51,622 bases of DNA from Hydrogenophaga sp. (GCF_018780075.1 NZ_JADMKB010000006.1:4323-55944), one strand, 5' to 3'; shown: positions 40,921 through 49,438, counted from the stretch's first letter. Program-made: numbers and translations. The notes: generated from the sequence alone by a model not told the origin.

Positions 40921-41369
40921 ACATGAAGACCATCCTGCTTGTCGAAGACAACCCGCAGGACGAGATGCTCACCTTGCGCGCCCTGAAGAAGGCCCATCTC
41001 GCCAACCGCATCGACGTGGTGCGCGACGGCCAGCAAGCGCTGGACTACCTGTTCCGTGCCGGTGAGTTCGCCGACCGCGACGGCCCCGACCTGCCCACGG
41101 TGGTGCTGCTGGACATCAGCCTGCCGCGGCTGTCGGGCCTGGAGGTGCTCGAACGCCTGCGCGCCGACACCCGCACCGAGCTGCTGCCGGTGGTGATCCT
41201 GACTTCGTCCGACGAGCAGAAGGACCGCCTGAAGAGTTACGAGAACGGTTGCAACAGCTTTGTGCAGAAGCCGGTGGACTTCGCGGACTTCGCCGAGACC
41301 GTGGCCCGCCTCGGCGTCTACTGGCTTGCAACCAATGAGCCGCCACCTGAGCGGCCAATACCGCGCTGA
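40917..41369 (+). CDS. Single-domain response regulator (CheY/Rcp1-like)
   Basis: A 150-aa receiver domain: ILLVEDNPQDEMLTLRAL, phospho-acceptor Asp66 in VVLLDISLPRLSGLEVL, Thr/Ser in VILTSSDEQKDR and Lys in FVQKPVDF. There is no output domain. The C-terminal VYWLATNEPPPE matches the Rcp1 type that partners phytochrome-like kinases. It is co-translated with the kinase. It must act by protein contact or as part of a relay. Confidence 0.92.
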   Translation: MNMKTILLVEDNPQDEMLTLRALKKAHLANRIDVVRDGQQALDYLFRAGEFADRDGPDLPTVVLLDISLPRLSGLEVLERLRADTRTELLPVVILTSSDEQKDRLKSYENGCNSFVQKPVDFADFAETVARLGVYWLATNEPPPERPIPR

Positions 41370-41517
41370 TGCTGCGTTGATGCCGCGTTGATACCGAGGT
41401 GGCCGTTTCTCCTGGCAGGCCGTGGCGCCGCGAAACGCGTCCGCCTGGCCAGAACCCGTCGGTCAATGGTCGACGCTGAGGGGCTGCCCTTGGCAAGCCG
41501 CCGCCGGCCTCACTCCC

Positions 41518-42147
41518 TCACACCCCACGCATCGCCTGCGCCGCGTCCGCATTCCCCAAGCCCGCCACCCCGGCCGCCGCGCCCAGCCGGTCGCGGTCTT
41601 CGCGGTTCTGGCCGAGCTTCGATTTGCCCACCAGGCGGGTGATTTCAACCTCGATGCCGACGATGGCCTGCAGCAGGCCGGTGATGAACTCGGGGGCCGA
41701 GTCGCCCATCTTCCAGGGATTTGCTTGCTGCGAGCGCTGCTCGTGCTCGCGCGTGAGGCGCGCCACCAGGCCACGCACGAAACGCTCATCGTCCACCACG
41801 CGCAGGCGGCCGTGGGCGTGCACGACCTGGTAGTTCCAGGTGGGCACGTGGCGGTGGTGTTCGGGTTTGCTGGGGTACCAGTTGGGCGAGATGTAGGCCT
41901 GGCTGGCCTGGAAGACCACGAGCACGTCGGCACCGTCGGCCGGCACCTCGCGCCAGACCGGGTTGGCGCGTGCGACGTGGGCGTGCAGTGTGCCGTGCGG
42001 GCCGCTGGTCTCGTCCAGTTCAAACGGAATGTGGTTGGCGTCCAGGCCGTGGGGGCCTTGCGTGATGAGCGCGCCCAGCGGGTGTTCGCGCATCACGCGC
42101 TGCATTTCGCCGGGGCGGGTTTCTTCGAAGTGGCTGGGGAGGTACAT
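41518..42147 (-). CDS. FMN-binding negative transcriptional regulator, PaiB-like (copy 1)
   Basis: A 209-aa protein beginning MYLPSHFEETRPGEMQRVMR, with HPLGALITQGPHGLDANHIPF, LHAHVARANPVW, AYISPNWYPSKPEHHRHVPTWNYQVVHAHG and a C-terminal GIEVEITRLVGKSKLGQNR. These are the conserved PaiB blocks. Bacillus PaiB was described as a repressor, but the fold is a split-barrel flavin or heme binder. GGGGAGG precedes the ATG. It is last in the lysE-paiB-paiB set and homologous to copy 2 along its length. Confidence 0.9.
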   Translation of the reverse strand: MYLPSHFEETRPGEMQRVMREHPLGALITQGPHGLDANHIPFELDETSGPHGTLHAHVARANPVWREVPADGADVLVVFQASQAYISPNWYPSKPEHHRHVPTWNYQVVHAHGRLRVVDDERFVRGLVARLTREHEQRSQQANPWKMGDSAPEFITGLLQAIVGIEVEITRLVGKSKLGQNREDRDRLGAAAGVAGLGNADAAQAMRGV

Positions 42148-42226
42148 GGCGTGGACGGTGGGGGCTGGGGTTCGGTGGAGGTTTTATAACGCGATGGGAC
42201 ACGGGATGGCACGGGCCCGGCGGGCG

Positions 42227-42877
42227 TCAGGTCGGGGCGTCGGTGTCCAGGGCCTTCTGGACCAGATCGGCCATGGCCTGGGCGGTGTGATCGGGGCACG
42301 CGCGCAATCCGCTCACCGTGCCCAGCCGGTCGGCCCGGGCTTCGTCCTGGCTGGCCTTGAGCTTGCCTTCCAGGCGGTCGATGGGGATCTGGATGCCGAC
42401 GATGGCGCGCATCAGCCGGTCCACGAAATCGGCGGGCGCATCGGCCACGCGCCAGGGTGCGGGACGCCCGGTCTCCTGGGCGTCGGTCAGCCGGTTCAGC
42501 AGGTCGAGCAAGGCATCTCGGTCGTCCACCACCCGCGCCACGCCGTGCGCGTGGGCGACGGTGTGGTTCCAGGTGGGCACGACGCGGCCGTGTTCGGCCT
42601 TGCCCGGGTACCAGCCCGGTGTGATGTAGGCCTGCGGGCCATGGAACGCCACGACACACGGCGTGTCCGCGGCCCACTCGCGCCACACGCTGTTGGCCCG
42701 GGCCACGTGGCCCAGCAGCGTACCGTGCGGGCCCCGGCGGCGGTCCAGCACGAAAGGGGTGTGGTTCACGGTCAGGCCGCCCGATCCCTGGCACACCCAG
42801 GTGCCGAGCGGGTGCGTGTCGATCAGCGAGAAGAGGGCGTCCCGGTCCGTGAGCTGGTGATAGGGCGGCAGGTACAT
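42227..42877 (-). CDS. FMN-binding negative transcriptional regulator, PaiB-like (copy 2)
   Basis: A 216-aa paralog of copy 1: MYLPPYHQLTDRDALFSLID, HPLGTWVCQGSGGLTVNHTPF, LLGHVARANSVW, AYITPGWYPGKAEHGRVVPTWNHTVAHAHG and GIQIPIDRLEGKLKASQDE. It begins 10 bp after the lysE stop, so it is likely translated from the lysE message. Two divergent tandem copies suggest separate targets or a heterodimer. Confidence 0.9.
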   Translation of the reverse strand: MYLPPYHQLTDRDALFSLIDTHPLGTWVCQGSGGLTVNHTPFVLDRRRGPHGTLLGHVARANSVWREWAADTPCVVAFHGPQAYITPGWYPGKAEHGRVVPTWNHTVAHAHGVARVVDDRDALLDLLNRLTDAQETGRPAPWRVADAPADFVDRLMRAIVGIQIPIDRLEGKLKASQDEARADRLGTVSGLRACPDHTAQAMADLVQKALDTDAPT

Positions 42878-42887
42878 GGTGGTGGCC

Positions 42888-43586
42888 TCAGGCGCTCTGC
42901 AGCGCGTGGCGCACCAGCAGCGCGGAGAGCACCCACATCGTCAGGCCGATCAGCGCGTCCAGCACCTGCCAGGCGCGGGGCCGGGCAAACAGCGGCGCCA
43001 GCCAGCGCGCGCCGAAACCCAGCGCGCTGAACCAGGCCAGGCTGGCGATGCTCGCGCCCGCGACGAACCAGCCCTGCAGCCCGGCGGGTTGCTGGGCGCC
43101 GATGCTGCCCACCAGCAGCACGGTGTCGAGGTACACGTGCGGGTTGAGCAGGGTGAAGGCGGCGGCCTGCGCCAGCGCGGCGCCGCGGCTCAGGCGATCC
43201 GGCGCCGGGCCGCCCCAAGCCGGATCAGCCCCCTCGGGGGGCAGCGACCCGCGCAGCGGTGGAGCGTGGGGGCCTATCAGCCGCGCGCGCTGCAGCGCCC
43301 GCCAGCCGTACACCGCCAGAAACACCGCGCCGGCCAGCGCCAGCGCGCGGGCCAGACCCGGGCTGCTGCCCAGCGCCTGCGCCATGCCCAGCACGCCGGC
43401 GGTGATCAGCGCCGCGTCGGTCAGCGCGCAGAACAGCACCACGCTGCCCACGTGTTCGCGCCGCAGGCCCTGGCGCAGCACGAAGGCGTTCTGTGCGCCG
43501 ATGGCGACGATGAGGCCCAGGCTCAGGACCAGGCCCTGGGCGAAGACGGGAAACACCAGCGAGGCGGACACAGGAACAGCAGTCAT
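42888..43586 (-). CDS. LysE/ArgO family amino acid exporter with an in-frame repeat insertion
   Basis: A 232-aa membrane exporter, normally about 205 aa. VLSLGLIVAIGAQNAFVLRQGL and AAAFTLLNPHVYLDTVLLVGSIGAQ are the two LysE hallmark segments. Residues about 104-132 (GPHAPPLRGSLPPEGADPAW...) are encoded by a dispersed repeat copy and lengthen a cytoplasmic loop between helices three and four. Both flanks remain intact, so the protein may still function. ATG 43586 is used; the longer frame runs into the argP promoter. Divergent from argP, its expected activator in response to Lys/Arg. Confidence 0.88.
   Translation of the reverse strand: MTAVPVSASLVFPVFAQGLVLSLGLIVAIGAQNAFVLRQGLRREHVGSVVLFCALTDAALITAGVLGMAQALGSSPGLARALALAGAVFLAVYGWRALQRARLIGPHAPPLRGSLPPEGADPAWGGPAPDRLSRGAALAQAAAFTLLNPHVYLDTVLLVGSIGAQQPAGLQGWFVAGASIASLAWFSALGFGARWLAPLFARPRAWQVLDALIGLTMWVLSALLVRHALQSA
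43191..43280. repeat. Dispersed repeat, copy 6, inside lysE
   Basis: CGCCGGGCCGCCCCAAGC, GCCCCCTCGGGGGGCAGCG and CCGCGCAGCGGTGGAGCGTGG: a variant of the intergenic repeat family, about 80 bp. Its length leaves the reading frame open in lysE. Nineteen bases (43200-43218) recur in the kdpF leader. Confidence 0.75.
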
Positions 43587-43659
43587 GCACCGAGATTGCC
43601 TGCGTTGCGTGATGAAGGCAAACTGTCTTTCCTTCACCCGATTAAGTCAAACTGCATCC
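43587..43659. promoter_or_regulatory. Divergent lysE/argP control region
   Basis: TGAAGG (43613-43618) and CCTTCA (43631-43636) form a 24-bp inverted repeat midway between the two start codons. This is the expected position and size for ArgP binding, with repression of argP and activation of lysE by analogy with the characterised ArgP-ArgO system. Confidence 0.45.
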
Positions 43660-44556
43660 ATGCTGGACTATGCCGCCCTCAACGCTCTGGCCGCCGTGGT
43701 GCGCGAGGGCAGTTTCGACCGCGCGGCCCGCGCGCTGCACGTGACGCCTTCGGCCATCTCGCAGCGCGTGCGCCTGCTGGAGGAGCGCGTGGGGTGTGCG
43801 CTGGTGGTGCGCGGCCAGCCCTGCCTGCCGACCGACACCGGCCGGCGCATGTGCCAGCACATGGACCGCGTGCGGCTGCTGGAGCACGAGCTGCACGACG
43901 CGCTGCCGGCCCTCGCGCCCGAAGGCGCGGCGCGCGTGAACCTGCCGGTGGCCGTCAATGCCGACAGCCTGGCCACCTGGTTCGCGCCCGCCGTGGCCGC
44001 GTTCGCCGCGCAGGCCCCGGTGCTGATGAGCGTGAGCGTGGACGACCAGGACCACACCGCCGAGTGGCTGCGCACCGGGGCCGTGCTCGCGGCCGTGACC
44101 GGCCACGCCCGGCCAGCGACCGGTTGCAACAGCCAGCCGCTGGGCGCCATGCGTTACCTCGCCGCGGCGACCCCGGCCTTCGTGGCGCGCTTCTTCCCCG
44201 ACGGGGTGGGCGCGGGCAGCCTGGCGCACGCGCCCAGCCTGGTGTTCAACACCAAGGACGAGCTGCAGGCGCGCTGGGTGCGGCGCCTGTGCCACCGCCA
44301 TGTGGAACTGCCCCGCCACACCTTGCCGTCGTCCCAGGCCTTCGTCACGGCCGCGCTGGCCGGCATGGGCTGGGGGCTGCAGCCCGAGGCCCTGATCGCG
44401 CCGCACCTGGCCGACGGCTCGCTGGTGGAACTGGTGCCCGGGCAGGCGCTGGACGTGCCGCTGCACTGGCAGACGGCGCGGGCTACCTCGGGCCTGCTCG
44501 ATGGGCTGACGCGGCAGATGCTGGCGGCGGCGCGCGACCACCTGCGGCCGCTGTGA
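43660..44556 (+). CDS. argP: LysR family regulator ArgP/LysG type
   Basis: A 298-aa LysR-type regulator starting MLDYAALNALAAVVREGSFDRAARALHVTPSAISQRVRLLEERVG, the ArgP/IciA-specific HTH. The effector domain contains ADSLATWFAPAVAAFAAQAPV, AMRYLAAATPAFVARFFPDGV and FNTKDELQARWVRR. In known systems Arg or Lys controls its action on argO/lysE. It is divergent from the exporter with a 73-bp gap, the standard arrangement. Confidence 0.92.
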   Translation: MLDYAALNALAAVVREGSFDRAARALHVTPSAISQRVRLLEERVGCALVVRGQPCLPTDTGRRMCQHMDRVRLLEHELHDALPALAPEGAARVNLPVAVNADSLATWFAPAVAAFAAQAPVLMSVSVDDQDHTAEWLRTGAVLAAVTGHARPATGCNSQPLGAMRYLAAATPAFVARFFPDGVGAGSLAHAPSLVFNTKDELQARWVRRLCHRHVELPRHTLPSSQAFVTAALAGMGWGLQPEALIAPHLADGSLVELVPGQALDVPLHWQTARATSGLLDGLTRQMLAAARDHLRPL

Positions 44557-44663
44557 GCTCCTCAGCACGCCGTCAATGACCCTGGCGGGCCGCTGGTACC
44601 CACGAGCGTGCCCGGGTCGTTTGCTAGGATGCGCCGCTGCCTTTCGCCATTCCTCCCCGATTC

Positions 44664-46646
44664 ATGTCGCATCCCCCCCACCCAGACCACTACCGCCCCG
44701 ACATTGATGGCCTGCGCGCCATTGCCGTATCCGCTGTGGTGATCCACCACGCTTTTCCCGAATGGTTTCCGGGTGGTTTCATCGGGGTGGACATCTTCTT
44801 CGTGATCTCGGGCTACCTGATCAGCTCGATCATCATGGACCAGCTGGCGCGCCGCCGGTTCAGCTTCGCGGACTTCTACGCCCGCCGGGTCAAGCGCATC
44901 TTTCCGGCCCTGTTCCTGGTGCTGGCGTTCACGCTGCTCTATGGCTGGTTCGTGCTCTCGCCGCTGGAATACAAGGCGGTGGGCAAACACGCGGTGGCCG
45001 GCAGCTTCTTCCTGTCGAACTTTGCCTTCTGGCAGGAAGCGGGTTACTTCGATGCCTCGGCGGTCGAGAAGCCGCTGTTGCACCTGTGGTCGCTGGCCAT
45101 TGAGGAGCAGTTCTACATGTTCTGGCCGCTGCTGCTGGTGGCGCTGCACCGTGCCCATCAGCCCAGGAAAGCCTGGATCCTGGGCCTGCTGCTGCTCTCG
45201 CTGGGTTTCAACCTCTGGCTGTTGCGGGGGGACCCGAACGACGCGTTCTACCACCCGCTGGGCCGCTTCTGGGAAATGATGATGGGGGCCTACCTGGCCG
45301 CCAGCCGCCCGGCTCCGGACGCACCGGTGCCCGGAACGGCCCGCCGGGCCCAGTGGTTCTCCAGCCTGGGCATCGGGTTGCTCGTGCTGGTCATGGTCGA
45401 ACTCAACCCGGAGCGGCGTTTCCCGGGCGGCTGGGCCTTCGCCGGCACCCTGGCCACCTGCCTGCTGATCGCCGCCGGCCCGCGCGGCTGGTTCAACCGG
45501 CATGTCCTGTCGAGCAAGCCCATGGTCTGGATCGGGCTCATCAGCTACCCCCTCTACCTGTGGCACTGGCCCCTGCTGGCCTACCCGCACATCGAACTGG
45601 GTGAGGCGCCGCCCGCGCTGCAACAGACGGGCTGGGTGCTGCTGGCCGTGCTGCTGGCCTGGCTGACCTACCGGCTGGTTGAACAACCGATCCGGTTCGG
45701 GCAATGGCGCCAGTGGCGTTTCACCACGGTGACCCTGAGCGCCGCTGTGGCGCTGACCGGCCTGACCGGCTTCACCGTGTACAAAAAGGAAGGCCAACCG
45801 GAGCGCCTGCAGAGGCTGGCGGCGAACCAGGCGGCCAAGGACGGCACGCCCGAGCAGATCCAGAAGCTGCTCACCACGCTTTCGTCCAAGGGCGGCAAGT
45901 CGGCGGTCGTCGAGGGCTGGCGCGACGGCGACTGCATGCTGGACTACAACCAGCCACCCAGCCACTACAAGCCGTTCTGTGTCGAGAAGAAGCGGCCCCT
46001 GGTGTTCCTCTGGGGCGACTCGCACGCCGGTTCGCTGTACCCGGGGTTCAAGGCGCTGCAGGACAGCGGCACATACAGCTTCGGTTTCGCTGAGCGCACG
46101 GGTGCGATCTGCCCGCCCATCCTCGGCATCGAGCCGCGCCCGCTGTGCAAAAGCCTGAACGACGACACCATCCGCGTGATCCGGGAGACCAAGCCCGACA
46201 TCGTGGTCCTGTACGCCTGGTGGCACGAAGGCAAGGTCAAGGGCCGCTACAAGGACACCTCGGGCCTGGAGCCGACCGTGGCCGAGCTCAAGAAAGCCGG
46301 CGTCAAACGCATCGTGCTGCTCGGCGCGGTGCCTTACTGGCGCGGGGACCTGCCCAAGGTCTTGCTGAAGCTGTGGAAAGAGCAGCAGCGTTTGCCGCTG
46401 CGCCTGGGTGACGAGTACCTGGACCCCCACGTCAAGGCCGCCACGGCCGAGATGCGCCAGCGCTCAGCGGCCATGGGCATTCAGTTCATCTCGGGGATGG
46501 ACTACTTCTGCAACCGGGACGGCTGCCTGACGCGCATGGAGCCAGGCGCCACCGAGCCCCTGAGCTACGACTACGGGCACCTGAGCTTGCCCGCAGCGAC
46601 GTACTACGTCGAGCAGATCGCGCCGCTGATCCTGGGCCAGCGCTGA
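44664..46646 (+). CDS. OafA-type acyltransferase with C-terminal SGNH domain
   Basis: A 660-aa membrane protein. The N-terminal acyltransferase-3 domain (about 1-370) starts YRPDIDGLRAIAVSAVVIHH, has GGFIGVDIFFVISGYLI, FYARRVKRIFPAL and HLWSLAIEEQFYMFWPLLL, and ends SYPLYLWHWPLLAY. The C-terminal periplasmic SGNH domain carries LVFLWGDSHAGSLYPG (Ser) and DYGHLSLPA (His). Such fusions O-acetylate surface polysaccharide or peptidoglycan. No glycan cluster surrounds it, so the acceptor is unknown. Confidence 0.92.
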   Translation: MSHPPHPDHYRPDIDGLRAIAVSAVVIHHAFPEWFPGGFIGVDIFFVISGYLISSIIMDQLARRRFSFADFYARRVKRIFPALFLVLAFTLLYGWFVLSPLEYKAVGKHAVAGSFFLSNFAFWQEAGYFDASAVEKPLLHLWSLAIEEQFYMFWPLLLVALHRAHQPRKAWILGLLLLSLGFNLWLLRGDPNDAFYHPLGRFWEMMMGAYLAASRPAPDAPVPGTARRAQWFSSLGIGLLVLVMVELNPERRFPGGWAFAGTLATCLLIAAGPRGWFNRHVLSSKPMVWIGLISYPLYLWHWPLLAYPHIELGEAPPALQQTGWVLLAVLLAWLTYRLVEQPIRFGQWRQWRFTTVTLSAAVALTGLTGFTVYKKEGQPERLQRLAANQAAKDGTPEQIQKLLTTLSSKGGKSAVVEGWRDGDCMLDYNQPPSHYKPFCVEKKRPLVFLWGDSHAGSLYPGFKALQDSGTYSFGFAERTGAICPPILGIEPRPLCKSLNDDTIRVIRETKPDIVVLYAWWHEGKVKGRYKDTSGLEPTVAELKKAGVKRIVLLGAVPYWRGDLPKVLLKLWKEQQRLPLRLGDEYLDPHVKAATAEMRQRSAAMGIQFISGMDYFCNRDGCLTRMEPGATEPLSYDYGHLSLPAATYYVEQIAPLILGQR

Positions 46647-46730
46647 CGCGGCCTGGCGCCCACCTGGCCGTCGGCGAAGCCCTGAGCGGCGACGCCTGTG
46701 TACAGTGCGGGCTCAACCTGGAGGTCCACC

Positions 46731-47576
46731 ATGCGCGTGTTTCTGATCGATGCAGACAACCTGTCCTCGCCCGCCTGGGTGGACGAGGCTTTCCAGGCAC
46801 TTGAAACCGCCGAGGGCAGCCTCGCGGTGCGGCGGGCCTACGGCAGCGCCGAAAACCTCAAGGGCCTGGCCGACACGCTGCGCACCTGGGCCATCCGGCC
46901 GTTCGTCAATCTCTCGCTGAGCAAGAACACCACCGACATCGCGCTCGCGGCCGACGCCATGGCGTTCGCCTGCCAGCAGCCCGCGCCGGCCATGATCGTG
47001 ATCGGCTCGGGCGACGCGGACTTCGTGCCGCTGGTGGTGCGGCTGCGGGAGCGGGGCATTCAGGTGGTCTGTGTCTCCGAGGCCAGCAAGATGGCGCCCG
47101 AGGCGGTGCCGGCCTACGACCGCGTGCTGTACGTGGGCCACGCCGCGTCGGCCCGGCGGGCGTCACCGTCGCCCGCACCGGCGGCCGCTCCCGCGAAGGC
47201 CCGCCGCGCCGCGCCGGCGGTGGCGCCGGCCACCAAGGCAGCGGCCAAAAAGGTGCCGGCCAAGAAAGCGGCCGCTCGCAAGGCAGTGCCCGCGGCCCCG
47301 CCCGCGCCGAAGGAGTCCGCGCGCAAGACCGCCGCGAAACCGGCCGCACCCGCCGACGGCCTCACGGTGTCGCGCATCCTCGCCGCGGTGCCGGCTCTCG
47401 ACGCCGGTGCCTGGCAGCCGCTGGGCGACGTGGCCAAGGCCCTGCGCGATGGCGGCTTGCTGGGCAAGAGCGCGCTGTCGACCAAGCTGTTCAAGAAGTT
47501 TCCAGCGCACTTCGAGCTCCGGCCCGGCCGGCAGCCCAACGAGGTTCGCCTCGTGTCGCCGCCGGCTTCTGCCTGA
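46731..47576 (+). CDS. NYN-domain protein with LOTUS/OST-HTH C-terminus
   Basis: A 281-aa protein. The PIN-like NYN nuclease domain (about 1-145) has MRVFLIDADNLSSPAW (Asp8, Asp10), SKNTTDIALAADAMAFA and IGSGDADFVPLVVRLRERGI, the acidic metal site. An Ala/Pro/Lys-rich linker (about 150-215) resembles histone-H1-type repeats (AAKKVPAKKAAARKAVPAA). The C-terminus GLTVSRILAAVPALDAGAWQ...SKLFKKFPAHFEL fits an OST-HTH/LOTUS domain, which binds RNA. GGAGG precedes ATG 46731. Probable RNA endonuclease; target unknown. Confidence 0.88.
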   Translation: MRVFLIDADNLSSPAWVDEAFQALETAEGSLAVRRAYGSAENLKGLADTLRTWAIRPFVNLSLSKNTTDIALAADAMAFACQQPAPAMIVIGSGDADFVPLVVRLRERGIQVVCVSEASKMAPEAVPAYDRVLYVGHAASARRASPSPAPAAAPAKARRAAPAVAPATKAAAKKVPAKKAAARKAVPAAPPAPKESARKTAAKPAAPADGLTVSRILAAVPALDAGAWQPLGDVAKALRDGGLLGKSALSTKLFKKFPAHFELRPGRQPNEVRLVSPPASA

Positions 47577-47782
47577 GCGCCGCCCACGGGGCGGGCAGAC
47601 CCTGCGCCAGGACCCCGGCGAATGACTCAATCCGTTTCATTCGTGTCTGTCTGTAAGTGCCCTTGTGGCCGTCCTGCGCAGGGGAGTACGCTGGTTTCCC
47701 CCTCGCGGTCGGTGCCGACCGGGAAGCCCGTGTATCGATGGCGACGGGACCCGATGACGTCAACAACACACAGGAGACGGAT

Positions 47783-49381
47783 ATGAAGAAGAGCGGTATG
47801 GATGGTCGGCGCCTGGCCCGGGGACGGTGGAGCGCGACGGCGCTCGCGGCGATGCTCGTGGTGGCCTGCGGCGGAGGCGGCGAGAGTGGCAGCGACGCGT
47901 CCGGCGACGCGGCGGTGGCCAAGCTGGCGCCTGCCGGCGCTTCTGCAGCGGGGGAGTCCTCCAGTTGCCTCAACCGGGTCAACAACACGTTCAGCAAGCT
48001 GCTGGAGTGCGTCACGCTCGACGGCGTTCGGCGCCACCAGCAGGCCCTGCAGACCATCGCCGACGCGAACAACGGCATCCGCACCTCGGGCACGCCGGGC
48101 TACGACGCCTCGGTGGACTATGCGGCGCAGGTGCTGCGCGACGCGGGCTACCTGGTGACCGTCACGGACTTCCAGTTCCAGACCTTCATCACGCTCTCGG
48201 CCACCGTGCTGGAGCAGGTGTCGCCCGGGCCGGTGGGCCCACTGGCGAACGTCATCATGGAGTACTCGGGCAGCGGCGATGTGACCGCCCCGGTGACGGC
48301 GCTGACCCCGCCGCCGGGTGACGGCACCCCGGGCTGCGAGGCCGCTGACTTCGTCGGCTTTCCGGCCGGCAACATCGCGCTCATCAGCCGCGGGGCCTGT
48401 CCCTTCGCCCTCAAGGCCGCCAACGCCCACGCGGCCGGGGCCAGCGGCGTCGTGATCTACAACAACACCGCCGGCGACCTCAACGGCACGCTGGGCGAGG
48501 CCTTCACGCTGGACATCGGCGTCACAGGGGTCACCCAGGCCCTGGGGCAGCAACTGGCGGCCACACCGGGGCTGGTGCTCAGGCTCAAGACCGACACCTT
48601 CCGCGGCGAGGCGACCACCAGCAACGTCATCGCGGAGTCGCGCTCGGGCGACCCCAACAACGTGGTGATGGTGGGCGCGCACCTCGACTCGGTCAACGAA
48701 GGCCCGGGCATCAACGACAACGGCTCGGGTGTCGCGGCGATCCTGGAGACCGCGGTGCAGATGGCCAAGGTCAAGCCCCGCAACAAGCTGCGCTTTGCGC
48801 TGTGGGGTGCGGAAGAGTCCGGGCTGGTGGGCTCGACGAACTACGTCGAGGGCTTGAGCGACGCCGACAAGGCCCGCATCGCGCTGTACCTGAACTTCGA
48901 CATGATCGGTTCGCCCAACCACGTGTTCTTCGTCTACGACGGCGACGACTCGGACGCCACGGGTGAAGGCCCCGGCCCGGGCGGATCGGACCAGATCGAG
49001 AAGGCGTTCGAGTCCTTCTACATGCAGCGCGGCGTGCCGTTCAAGGGCACCGACTTCGACGGCCGCTCGGACTACCGGGCCTTCATCCAGAACCTGATCC
49101 CCGCGGGGGGGCTGTTCACAGGCGCCGAAGGCATCAAGACCGCCGCCGAAGCCGTGACCTGGGGCGGCACCGCGGGCCAGGCCTACGACCCGTGTTACCA
49201 CCAGGCCTGCGACACCTTTGCCAACAACAACGACACGGCGCTCGACGTGAACGCCGATGCGGTGGCCTACACCACGTTGCTGTTCTCGATGAACACCTCG
49301 ACCGTGAACGACCAGCGCGGCAAGGGCAACTTCCGCATGCCGGCGCTCAAGCCGCTGCACCCGGTGCCGACCGCGAACTGA
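47783..49381 (+). CDS. M28 family metallo-aminopeptidase lipoprotein with PA domain
   Basis: A 532-aa protein. The signal ends in lipobox VVAC (Cys29) and a GGGGE spacer, so it is likely membrane-anchored outside the cytoplasm. An N-terminal helical region precedes a PA insert (about 165-290; NIALISRGACPFALKAANAH, GVVIYNN). The peptidase core has the zinc ligands MVGAHLDSVNEGPGINDNGSG, LWGAEESGLVGS, NFDMIGSPN and CYHQACDT. It releases N-terminal residues from peptides. CAGGAGA precedes ATG 47783. A perfect 32-bp hairpin follows the stop. Confidence 0.93.
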   Translation: MKKSGMDGRRLARGRWSATALAAMLVVACGGGGESGSDASGDAAVAKLAPAGASAAGESSSCLNRVNNTFSKLLECVTLDGVRRHQQALQTIADANNGIRTSGTPGYDASVDYAAQVLRDAGYLVTVTDFQFQTFITLSATVLEQVSPGPVGPLANVIMEYSGSGDVTAPVTALTPPPGDGTPGCEAADFVGFPAGNIALISRGACPFALKAANAHAAGASGVVIYNNTAGDLNGTLGEAFTLDIGVTGVTQALGQQLAATPGLVLRLKTDTFRGEATTSNVIAESRSGDPNNVVMVGAHLDSVNEGPGINDNGSGVAAILETAVQMAKVKPRNKLRFALWGAEESGLVGSTNYVEGLSDADKARIALYLNFDMIGSPNHVFFVYDGDDSDATGEGPGPGGSDQIEKAFESFYMQRGVPFKGTDFDGRSDYRAFIQNLIPAGGLFTGAEGIKTAAEAVTWGGTAGQAYDPCYHQACDTFANNNDTALDVNADAVAYTTLLFSMNTSTVNDQRGKGNFRMPALKPLHPVPTAN

Positions 49382-49393
49382 GCGGTCCCTGAA

Positions 49394-49438
49394 GACCCAT
49401 GCCCGCCGCGCGGCGGGCATGGGTCCATCCCGGATGGA
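49394..49438 (+). terminator. Perfect 32-bp palindrome plus second hairpin after the M28 gene
   Basis: Arms 49394-49409 (GACCCATGCCCGCCGC) and 49410-49425 pair perfectly over 16 bp. TCCATCC-C-GGATGGA (49424-49438) follows at once. There is no U-run, so termination would rely on Rho or pausing. Message stabilisation is an alternative. Confidence 0.6.
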
